NCBI RefSeq assembly: GCF_016595155.1
Contig: NZ_JAENGP010000002.1
Coordinates: 186,001 to 250,000, forward strand
DNA length: 64,000 bases
Direction of reading: 5' to 3'
Origin: Advenella mandrilli
GTDB taxonomy: Bacteria; Pseudomonadota; Gammaproteobacteria; Burkholderiales; Burkholderiaceae_B
In this document: one piece after another, positions 57,572-64,000 of the stretch
Numbering within the stretch: position 1 is the stretch's first letter
Layout of the letters: the number at the start of each line of letters is the position of its first letter
Notes under the pieces: generated by a model
What the model was told of the DNA's origin: nothing
What the model saw: the letters and a program-made list of their open reading frames with translations, nothing else
Databases searched by the model: none
Program-made: the position numbers and the translations under genes

Positions 57572-58544
57572 ACCTACGGCAAGTAAAACAGTCACTAAGG
57601 CAGCAGGTAAAACAGCCAGCAAGACAGCGGTAAAAAAAACCAAGGGTCTGGGGCGTGGCTTGGCGGCACTGCTGGGCAGTGATATTAATGTTCTTGAAGA
57701 AATCAAGAACGAAGAGCAGGGTAAGTCTGTCCAGCAGCCTTCGGTTATTCAAATAGACAAATTGCAGGCCGGCAAATATCAACCACGTACCCGGATGGAT
57801 GAAGGCGCCCTGACAGAACTGGCCGATTCCATAAAAACACAGGGAATTATGCAGCCCATCCTGGTTCGTCCGATAAAAGATGAGCCGGAAGGTAAATTTG
57901 AAATTATCGCGGGTGAGCGTCGTTATCGGGCGGCGATGCTCGCCGGGCTTAAAGAGGTACCTGTCCTGGTTCGGGAAGTGGCCGATGAAAATGCAGCCAT
58001 CATGGCCCTGATTGAAAACATACAGCGTGAAGACCTGAATCCGCTGGAAGAAGCCCAGGGCGTCAAGCGTCTTATTGATGAGTTTAGCTTTACCCATGAA
58101 CAGGCGGCGCAGGCAATTGGCCGTTCCCGTTCATTAACCAGTAATTTATTGCGATTACTGAACCTGGCAGAGCCTGTACAAACCATGCTGCTGGCCGGGG
58201 ATATCGATATGGGGCATGCCCGGGCCTTGCTGGCGGTAGACGCAGCCACCCAGATTCTGTTGGCCAACCAGGTAGTGGCAAGAAGTTTGTCGGTGCGAGA
58301 AACCGAAAAACTGGTCAAGCAAACCCTTGAAGGGCAAAGTAAAAAAACGGTGGGCCTTGTCAAGCCAGCCCCTGACCGCGATTTGGTTCGTCTTGAAGAA
58401 GCCCTGTCCGATCATCTGGGTACCAAGGTGGTGCTTAAAGTGGGGGCAAAAAACAAGGGCCAGCTTATGATAGATTTTCACGGCTGGGATCACTTGAATT
58501 CACTGCTTGAAAAGCAGGGCTTGTCATCGGTTATAGAGCAATAA
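57561..58544 (+). CDS. parB: Chromosome-partitioning protein ParB (Spo0J)
   Basis: 327 residues. Lys/Ala-rich N-terminus, the ParB/Srx CTPase region with IIAGERRYRAAMLAGL, NIQREDLNPLEEAQG, the HTH FTHEQAAQAIGRSRSLTSNL and a C-terminal dimer domain. Binds the three parS sites seen upstream. The reading frame overlaps the parA end. Confidence 0.97.
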   Translation: MATKPTASKTVTKAAGKTASKTAVKKTKGLGRGLAALLGSDINVLEEIKNEEQGKSVQQPSVIQIDKLQAGKYQPRTRMDEGALTELADSIKTQGIMQPILVRPIKDEPEGKFEIIAGERRYRAAMLAGLKEVPVLVREVADENAAIMALIENIQREDLNPLEEAQGVKRLIDEFSFTHEQAAQAIGRSRSLTSNLLRLLNLAEPVQTMLLAGDIDMGHARALLAVDAATQILLANQVVARSLSVRETEKLVKQTLEGQSKKTVGLVKPAPDRDLVRLEEALSDHLGTKVVLKVGAKNKGQLMIDFHGWDHLNSLLEKQGLSSVIEQ

Positions 58545-58563
58545 TTAAGCAGTCAACAGAAAA

Positions 58564-58602
58564 TTCAACAAAAAAACCACTTTTATTTGGATTTTTGTTG
58601 AA
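58564..58602 (+). terminator. Possible terminator after parB
   Basis: TTCAACAAAAA and TTTTTGTTGAA form an 11-bp stem with a 17-base loop. AT-rich and with no T-run after the stem, so its strength is doubtful. Confidence 0.4.
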
Positions 58603-58607
58603 GGTGC

Positions 58608-58636
58608 TTGACGAACCTAAAAGGAATGTGCATAAT
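58608..58636 (+). promoter_or_regulatory. Promoter of the tRNA-tuf operon
   Basis: TTGACG (58608) and CATAAT (58631) separated by 17 bases, 14 bases before tRNA-Tyr: a near-consensus sigma-70 promoter. Confidence 0.8.
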
Positions 58637-58649
58637 TACACATTCTCTG

Positions 58650-58735
58650 GGTGGAGTGTCCGAGTGGCTAAAGGAGGCAGACTGTAAATCTGTTGGCTAA
58701 CGCCTACGTTGGTTCGAATCCAACCTCCACCACCA
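58650..58735 (+). tRNA. tRNA-Tyr (GTA)
   Basis: 86 bases with acceptor GGTGGAG/CTCCACC, long variable arm, anticodon GTA and encoded CCA. Confidence 0.97.
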
Positions 58736-58822
58736 GAGAGCCTAATTTAAATTATTTGTTCTTTGTGATGGTTATGTGATATCCGTTAAACAATAACAAA
58801 TAATGGGTCAAGCGAAAGATCC

Positions 58823-58896
58823 GCGGGTGTAGCACAATGGTAGTGCAACAGCCTTCCAAGCTGATGACGAGGGTTCGATTCCCTTCACCCGCTCCA
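58823..58896 (+). tRNA. tRNA-Gly (TCC)
   Basis: 74 bases, acceptor GCGGGTG/CACCCGC, anticodon TCC, GGTTCGATTCC T-arm and encoded CCA. Confidence 0.97.
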
Positions 58897-58933
58897 GACT
58901 TGCCGGTAACCTCATCCGGTAAGCAAAGAATTC

Positions 58934-59007
<74 letters not shown>

Positions 59008-59053
59008 ATATAAACTTTGTTATTAATTCCAGCACCATCATCAGGAGTCGGTC

Positions 59054-60244
59054 ATGGCAAAAGGTAAGTTTGAACGTACCAAACCGCACGTAAACGTAGG
59101 TACGATTGGTCACGTGGATCACGGTAAAACAACATTGACAGCAGCAATTTGTACCGTTCTGTCAAAAGAGTTTGGCGGTGAAGCGAAAGACTACTCACAA
59201 ATTGACGCAGCTCCTGAAGAAAAAGCACGTGGTATTACCATTTCTACTTCACACGTAGAGTATGAAACAGAAGCCCGTCACTACGCACACGTAGACTGCC
59301 CAGGACACGCTGACTATGTTAAAAACATGATCACCGGTGCTGCCCAGATGGACGGTGCAATTCTGGTTTGTTCGGCCGCTGACGGCCCAATGCCCCAAAC
59401 CCGTGAGCACATTCTGCTGTCTCGTCAGGTTGGTGTTCCTTACATCATCGTGTTCCTGAACAAGGCCGACATGGTTGATGACGAAGAGTTGCTGGAACTG
59501 GTTGAAATGGAAGTTCGTGAATTGCTCAGCAAATACGATTTCCCTGGCGACGATACCCCCGTTATCAAGGGTTCAGCCAAACTGGCTCTGGAAGGCGACG
59601 AAGGTCCATTGGGCAAACAAGCCATCCTGGAACTGGCCAAAGCACTGGATTCTTACATCCCAACACCAGAGCGTGCCATCGACGGTACCTTCCTGATGCC
59701 TGTTGAGGACGTGTTCTCTATTTCTGGTCGTGGTACGGTTGTTACCGGTCGTATCGAGCGCGGTATTGTTAAAGTGGGTGAAGAGATCGAAATCGTGGGT
59801 ATCCGCGATACCGTCAAAACCATTTGTACCGGCGTTGAAATGTTCCGCAAACTGCTGGACGAAGGTCGTGCAGGCGATAACGTAGGTCTGTTGTTGCGCG
59901 GTACCAAACGTGAAGACGTTGAGCGCGGTCAGGTATTGGCCAAACCCGGTTCAATCAAGCCACATACCAAATTTGCTGCTGAAGTGTATATTCTGTCCAA
60001 AGAAGAGGGCGGTCGTCATACCCCATTCTTCCAGGGCTACCGTCCACAGTTTTACTTCCGTACGACTGACGTAACCGGTACCATCACATTGCCTGCAGAA
60101 AAAGAAATGGTTCTGCCTGGTGATAACGTCTCTATGGACGTGGAACTGATTGCGCCTATCGCGATGGAAGAAGGTCTGCGTTTTGCGATTCGTGAAGGTG
60201 GCCGTACCGTTGGCGCCGGCGTTGTTGCTAAAATCAACGCTTAA
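59054..60244 (+). CDS. tuf: Elongation factor Tu
   Basis: 396 residues. Delivers aminoacyl-tRNA to the ribosome. [37 protein letters not shown] and the C-terminal end VVAKINA are all standard. Between tRNA-Thr and tRNA-Trp. A second tuf copy near rpsG would be usual in this group but lies outside the window. Confidence 0.99.
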   Translation: MAKGKFERTKPHVNVGTIGHVDHGKTTLTAAICTVLSKEFGGEAKDYSQIDAAPEEKARGITISTSHVEYETEARHYAHVDCPGHADYVKNMITGAAQMDGAILVCSAADGPMPQTREHILLSRQVGVPYIIVFLNKADMVDDEELLELVEMEVRELLSKYDFPGDDTPVIKGSAKLALEGDEGPLGKQAILELAKALDSYIPTPERAIDGTFLMPVEDVFSISGRGTVVTGRIERGIVKVGEEIEIVGIRDTVKTICTGVEMFRKLLDEGRAGDNVGLLLRGTKREDVERGQVLAKPGSIKPHTKFAAEVYILSKEEGGRHTPFFQGYRPQFYFRTTDVTGTITLPAEKEMVLPGDNVSMDVELIAPIAMEEGLRFAIREGGRTVGAGVVAKINA

Positions 60245-60260
60245 TAGTAAATAGTAGTAT

Positions 60261-60308
60261 GGGTAGTACGGTGTACTACCCAAATTTCTGTAAATCAGTA
60301 CAGAAATT
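60261..60308. repeat. Two consecutive hairpins between tuf and tRNA-Trp
   Basis: GGGTAGTAC/GTACTACCC (60261-60281) and AATTTCTGTA/TACAGAAATT (60283-60308), both perfect. No T-run on the plus strand, so they look like processing sites between the tuf mRNA and tRNA-Trp rather than terminators. Confidence 0.6.
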
Positions 60309-60317
60309 AAAAAAATT

Positions 60318-60393
60318 AGGGGTATAGCTCAATTGGCAGAGCGTCGGTCTCCAAAACCGAAGGTTGTAGGTTCGATTCCTACTGCCCCTGCCA
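60318..60393 (+). tRNA. tRNA-Trp (CCA)
   Basis: 76 bases, acceptor AGGGGTA/TGCCCCT, anticodon CCA in CTCCAAA, encoded CCA. It lies between tuf and secE, the conserved position. Confidence 0.97.
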
Positions 60394-60433
60394 CCATTAT
60401 TATGGCGCCGCTAAAAGAAGGCTGCTCAAGCAA

Positions 60434-60814
60434 ATGTCAAACAGTAGTGTAGAAACCATCACCCAACCTGCAGATAAAGCCAAAATTGTTATGGCAATAG
60501 TTATTATTGCTGCGGGTATATTTGCGTATTCATTTTTCAATGATTTAAATGTTTATGCGCGTGTAGGTATTTTTATTGGCAGCTTGATTGTTGCGGCTTT
60601 GCTAGTATGGTTCAGCGAGCCTGGTAAGCGCATTATCAGTTTTGCTACCGGTTCATACAATGAATTAAAACGCGTAATATGGCCAACCAGAAAAGAAACC
60701 ATTCAAATGACGGGCATTGTATTTGCATTCGTCAGCGTAATGGCATTATTTCTTTGGATTGTAGATAAGGTTTTAGGTTGGCTTATCTATGGCGTCGCAT
60801 TAGGCTGGAACTAA
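60434..60814 (+). CDS. secE: Preprotein translocase subunit SecE
   Basis: 126 residues with three hydrophobic segments, as in other proteobacteria; the conserved last part is [20 protein letters not shown] before the final segment. Part of SecYEG. Ten bases before nusG. Confidence 0.96.
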   Translation: MSNSSVETITQPADKAKIVMAIVIIAAGIFAYSFFNDLNVYARVGIFIGSLIVAALLVWFSEPGKRIISFATGSYNELKRVIWPTRKETIQMTGIVFAFVSVMALFLWIVDKVLGWLIYGVALGWN

Positions 60815-60824
60815 GGACAAGCAA

Positions 60825-61358
60825 ATGAGTAAGCGTTGGTACGTTGTGCATGTCTATTCTGGCATGGAAAAAAGTGTTCACAAAGCCCTGCTCGAAAAAA
60901 TCGAGCGTGCTGGCTTGCAAACTTCATTTGGTCGCATTCTGGTACCTTCAGAAGAAGTGATTGAAGTTAAAGGCGGTCAAAAATCCATCACAGAACGTCG
61001 TATTTTCCCAGGTTATGTCCTGGTTGAAATGGACCTTACCGATGAAACATGGCATCTTGTAAAAAATACAAACCGTGTTACCGGGTTTCTGGGTGGATCT
61101 GGCAATAGGCCAACCCCCATTTCCGAGAAAGAAGTTGAAAAAATTCTGTCTCAGATTGAAGAGGGTGGTGAAAAACCCCGTCCGAAAATATTGTTCGAAG
61201 TTGGTGAAATGCTTCGTGTTAAAGAAGGCCCGTTTGCCGACTTTAACGGTAACGTTGAAGAAGTCAACTACGAGAAAAGTAAGGTACGCGTCAGTGTCAC
61301 GATTTTTGGTCGTGCAACACCCGTCGAACTGGATTTCAGTCAGGTCGAAAAGGTCTGA
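60825..61358 (+). CDS. nusG: Transcription termination/antitermination factor NusG
   Basis: 177 residues: NGN domain ([30 protein letters not shown]) and C-terminal KOW domain ([20 protein letters not shown]). Links RNA polymerase to Rho or to ribosomal S10. Confidence 0.98.
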   Translation: MSKRWYVVHVYSGMEKSVHKALLEKIERAGLQTSFGRILVPSEEVIEVKGGQKSITERRIFPGYVLVEMDLTDETWHLVKNTNRVTGFLGGSGNRPTPISEKEVEKILSQIEEGGEKPRPKILFEVGEMLRVKEGPFADFNGNVEEVNYEKSKVRVSVTIFGRATPVELDFSQVEKV

Positions 61359-61415
61359 TTTTATTAACCCGGGGAGCAATATCATTATTGCGTTATCACC
61401 CGTAAGGAGCTAAAA

Positions 61416-61850
61416 ATGGCGAAAAAAATCGTCGGCTTCATCAAGCTGCAAGTACCAGCTGGTAAAGCTAATCCATCACCTCCAATTGGTCCGGCGTTGG
61501 GTCAACGTGGTCTGAATATCATGGAATTCTGCAAAGCGTTCAATGCTAAAACACAAGGCATGGAACCCGGTTTGCCAATTCCCGTAGTGATTACTGCTTT
61601 TGCAGACAAATCATTCACGTTCATCATGAAAACCCCACCTGCTACTATTCTGATCAAGAAAGCAGCGGGTATCCAGAAAGGTTCTCCACGTCCACATACT
61701 GACAAAGTTGGTACATTGACACGTGCACAGGCTGAAGAAATTGCCAAAACCAAAGAACCCGACCTGACCGCTGCCGATCTGGACGCTGCTGTTCGTACGA
61801 TCGCTGGTAGCGCACGAAGCATGGGTATCACAGTTGAGGGTGTAATCTAA
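61416..61850 (+). CDS. rplK: 50S ribosomal protein L11
   Basis: 144 residues, [20 protein letters not shown] and [12 protein letters not shown]. Forms the GTPase-associated centre with 23S rRNA. Its stop overlaps the rplA start (TAATG). Confidence 0.98.
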   Translation: MAKKIVGFIKLQVPAGKANPSPPIGPALGQRGLNIMEFCKAFNAKTQGMEPGLPIPVVITAFADKSFTFIMKTPPATILIKKAAGIQKGSPRPHTDKVGTLTRAQAEEIAKTKEPDLTAADLDAAVRTIAGSARSMGITVEGVI

Positions 61851-62545
61851 TGGCCAAGTTATCAAAACGCGCTGCAGCAATTGCAGAGAAAATCGATCGC
61901 ATCAAACTGTATCCTGTTTCAGAAGCCCTGACGCTGGTTAAGGAAACTGCGACTGCTAAATTCGATGAGTCCATCGATGTAGCGGTACAACTGGGTATCG
62001 ACCCTAAAAAATCCGATCAATTGGTCCGTGGTTCAGTGGTATTGCCTGCCGGCACCGGTAAATCCGTACGTGTTGCCGTATTTGCACAAGGTGAAAAAGC
62101 TGAAGCCGCTAAAGAAGCTGGTGCTGATATCGTTGGCATGGAAGATCTGGCTGACCAGATCAAGGCCGGTCAATTTGATTTTGATATCGTTATCGCTTCA
62201 CCCGATACCATGCGTGTCGTTGGTGCACTAGGTCAAATTTTAGGTCCTCGCGGCCTGATGCCAAACCCTAAAGTAGGTACTGTAACTCCTGACGTGGCGA
62301 CTGCAGTTAAAAATGCAAAAGCTGGTCAAATTCAGTATCGTACCGACAAAGCTGGTATTATCCACGCAACAATCGGTCGTGCATCTTTTGGTACAGAACA
62401 ATTGCAGGAAAACCTGGCAGCACTGATTGATGCTTTGAACAAAGCACGTCCTGCTACCTCAAAAGGTGTTTACCTGCGTAAAGTGGCTGTGTCATCCACA
62501 ATGGGTGGCGGAGCCAAGGTTGAGATTGCCTCTTTGGCAGTCTGA
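61850..62545 (+). CDS. rplA: 50S ribosomal protein L1
   Basis: 231 residues with [19 protein letters not shown]1-stalk protein and, by family knowledge, the translational repressor of the rplKA message. Confidence 0.98.
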   Translation: MAKLSKRAAAIAEKIDRIKLYPVSEALTLVKETATAKFDESIDVAVQLGIDPKKSDQLVRGSVVLPAGTGKSVRVAVFAQGEKAEAAKEAGADIVGMEDLADQIKAGQFDFDIVIASPDTMRVVGALGQILGPRGLMPNPKVGTVTPDVATAVKNAKAGQIQYRTDKAGIIHATIGRASFGTEQLQENLAALIDALNKARPATSKGVYLRKVAVSSTMGGGAKVEIASLAV

Positions 62546-62774
62546 CTTTAAAGAACTTTGGGCCATGTCTGGTCGTGCACCAGGCATTGCTGTCAAAGAC
62601 CGTTGGAGTCGGGTAAGTTTTTTTACCTGACTTAATCCTGGGAAGTTTCCGGATCCAACGTAGACGGCGTCCCATGGAAGAATTCTATTCAGAGCTCTAC
62701 CAGAGGTACGCCGCATATGGTTGACGTAATTGGGAACCCTTCCCTCCCGCGTCTTTAGATGGAGTGTTCAAACC
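62546..62774 (+). promoter_or_regulatory. rplJ leader (L10 leader)
   Basis: 229 bases between rplA and rplJ with a strong stem AGTCGGGTAA/TTACCTGACT (62607-62632) and further pairing up to the start. This is the place and size of the L10(L12)4-binding leader that controls rplJL translation. The identification rests on position and structure. Confidence 0.75.
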
Positions 62775-63299
62775 GTGAGTCTCAATCGTAATGAGAAAGC
62801 GGCAGTAATTGAAGAAGTATCGGCACAAGTTGCCAATGCTCAATCTGTTATTGTTGCTGAGTACCGTGGTATTGACGTTGCTTCTGTCACCGTATTGCGC
62901 AAAGCTGCACGTGAATCTGGTGTGTATCTGCGTGTCCTTAAAAACACGCTTGTACGTCGCTCAATTGCCGGTACACCTTTCGAAGGTTTATCCGATCAAT
63001 TGACAGGTCCCCTGATCTATGCGGTCAGTAGTGATCCTGTAGCGGCTGCAAAAGTACTCTCTACATTCGCCAAAACCAACGACAAAATCGTTCTGAAAGC
63101 TGGTTCATTACCAAACAATCTTTTAGACGAAGCTGGCGTTAAAGCATTGGCAACAATGCCTTCTCGCGAAGAGTTGCTGGCGAAACTGTTGGGTACCATG
63201 CAAGCACCTGTTGCACAATTTGTGCGTACGCTTAATGAAGTTCCAACTAAGTTCGTTCGTGGCCTTGCTGCCGTGCGCGATCAAAAAGAAGCTGCATAA
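62775..63299 (+). CDS. rplJ: 50S ribosomal protein L10
   Basis: 174 residues from the GTG at 62775 (GGAG upstream), so the protein starts [14 protein letters not shown], the family start. An upstream ATG at 62730 adds 15 unrelated residues within the leader. Forms the stalk base for L7/L12. Confidence 0.96.
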   Translation: MSLNRNEKAAVIEEVSAQVANAQSVIVAEYRGIDVASVTVLRKAARESGVYLRVLKNTLVRRSIAGTPFEGLSDQLTGPLIYAVSSDPVAAAKVLSTFAKTNDKIVLKAGSLPNNLLDEAGVKALATMPSREELLAKLLGTMQAPVAQFVRTLNEVPTKFVRGLAAVRDQKEAA

Positions 63300-63379
63300 G
63301 GCAAGCTTTATTGGATCTTTTTTAAAGACTAAGCGATACAAAACCCTGGCATTAAATTTATTTATTTGGAGTTCTTAAA

Positions 63380-63760
63380 ATGGCTTTAAGCAAAGCAGAA
63401 ATTCTGGACGCAATCGCTAGCATGACCGTGCTGGAATTGTCCGAACTGATTACAGAAATGGAAGAAAAATTTGGCGTGTCTGCAGCAGCAGCCGTAGCCG
63501 TAGCAGCACCTGCTGCTGGTGGCGACGCTGGTGCAGCAGCAGCTGAGCAAACTGAATTTACAGTTTTCCTGGCTGAAGTTGGCGCATCAAAAGTTAACGT
63601 TATTAAAGCAGTTCGTGAACTGACAGGTCTGGGCCTGAAAGAAGCTAAAGAACTGGTTGACGGTGCTCCTAAAGCTGTTAAAGAAGGCTTGTCTAAAGCT
63701 GAAGCTGAAGAAGCCCAGAAGAAGCTTGAAGAAGCTGGCGCTAAAGTCGAACTTAAGTAA
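63380..63760 (+). CDS. rplL: 50S ribosomal protein L7/L12
   Basis: 126 residues: N-terminal dimer domain, Ala-rich hinge, and C-terminal domain [20 protein letters not shown]. Recruits translation factors. Confidence 0.98.
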   Translation: MALSKAEILDAIASMTVLELSELITEMEEKFGVSAAAAVAVAAPAAGGDAGAAAAEQTEFTVFLAEVGASKVNVIKAVRELTGLGLKEAKELVDGAPKAVKEGLSKAEAEEAQKKLEEAGAKVELK

Positions 63761-63775
63761 TCTTTACTTAATGTT

Positions 63776-63808
63776 ACCCGGAGTGGCTCTTGCTACCTCC
63801 GGGTTTTT
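63776..63808 (+). terminator. Attenuator between rplL and rpoB
   Basis: ACCCGGAG/CTCCGGGT stem (12-13 base loop) followed by T5, 16 bases after rplL. In E. coli a partial terminator here lowers rpoBC relative to ribosomal protein expression. A 16-bp palindrome GCATTAAATTTAATGC follows at 63836-63851. Confidence 0.85.
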
Positions 63809-63942
63809 GCGCTTTCAGGAAAGACGCGCTTTATTGCATTAAATTTAATGCTACATTAATAAAAGCCGTTTTTCGTGGAGTCGTAAAACCCAAACGGTTA
63901 TGGAGTCCCATAGTCCGTGCAACCTCTCGAGTCGGAGTGCTC

Positions 63943-64000
63943 ATGCCTTACTCGTACACAGAAAGAAAGCGTATCCGTAAAAGCTTCGCAAAACGTGAAG
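63943..64000 (+). CDS. rpoB: RNA polymerase beta subunit, 5' end only
   Basis: The start MPYSYTERKRIRKSFAKRE is that of betaproteobacterial RpoB; GGAG lies nine bases upstream. Cut by the window end. Confidence 0.97.
   Translation, partial: MPYSYTERKRIRKSFAKRE

Overview
The window reads as the origin-proximal chromosome of a betaproteobacterium of the Alcaligenaceae (Burkholderiales), genus not resolved. The reasons are: several Bug/TctC-type periplasmic solute receptors beside CoA-dependent catabolic genes; the order mnmG-rsmG-parA-parB followed by tRNA-tuf-secE-nusG-rplKAJL-rpoB, which resembles the start of Bordetella chromosomes; and perfect TGTTCCACGTGGAACA parS sites. Base composition is moderate (not GC-rich like Bordetella), so a lower-GC relative of the Advenella/Paenalcaligenes kind is plausible, but this is inference.

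Layout. (1) 1-10 kb is accessory: a cut-off AtuA-family gene, catalase, an NlpE-like lipoprotein, a thioesterase, a CoA-transferase/Bug receptor/enoyl-CoA hydratase cluster with a LysR regulator, an eroded hipBA toxin-antitoxin locus and an unknown protein. (2) 10-18 kb is the replication/ribosome core: gyrB, dnaN and dnaA on the minus strand; a possible oriC; then rpmH, rnpA, yidD and yidC on the plus strand. (3) 18-43.8 kb is a catabolic block between yidC and an inverted mnmE, genes that usually touch each other in this group. It holds a protein methyltransferase, a MmgE/PrpD - CoA ligase - acyl-CoA dehydrogenase - Bug operon flanked by two LysR remnants, a large minus-strand operon (Bug receptor, four-subunit succinate dehydrogenase/fumarate reductase-like complex, two-subunit class I fumarase/tartrate dehydratase-like enzyme, amidohydrolase-fold protein, P450, CoA ligase), and a self-sufficient P450-reductase fusion with its own Bug receptor and IclR regulator. 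Related palindromic repeats lie near both edges. (4) 43.8-52 kb: mnmE, a TctDE-like two-component system, the complete tripartite transporter tctCBA, an AbrB-family membrane protein and a HIT protein. (5) 52-58.5 kb: a second origin-like region with perfect DnaA boxes, an aminotransferase, parS sites, mnmG, rsmG, parA, parB. (6) 58.6-64 kb: tRNA-Tyr, -Gly, -Thr, tuf, tRNA-Trp, secE, nusG, rplK, rplA, rplJ, rplL and the start of rpoB.

How it works together. The catabolic genes suggest organic acids are captured in the periplasm by dedicated Bug receptors, activated with CoA (class III CoA-transferase or ADP-forming ligases), and processed by dehydrogenation and hydration. The most unusual part is 27.5-37.9 kb, which pairs a membrane-bound succinate-dehydrogenase-like complex with a fumarase-like hydratase and a CoA ligase, like a private copy of the succinate-to-malate segment for another substrate. 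The flavoprotein and the amidohydrolase both have altered active-site positions. The rest of the window is conserved core, interrupted by decayed regulator, toxin-antitoxin and RhuM genes.
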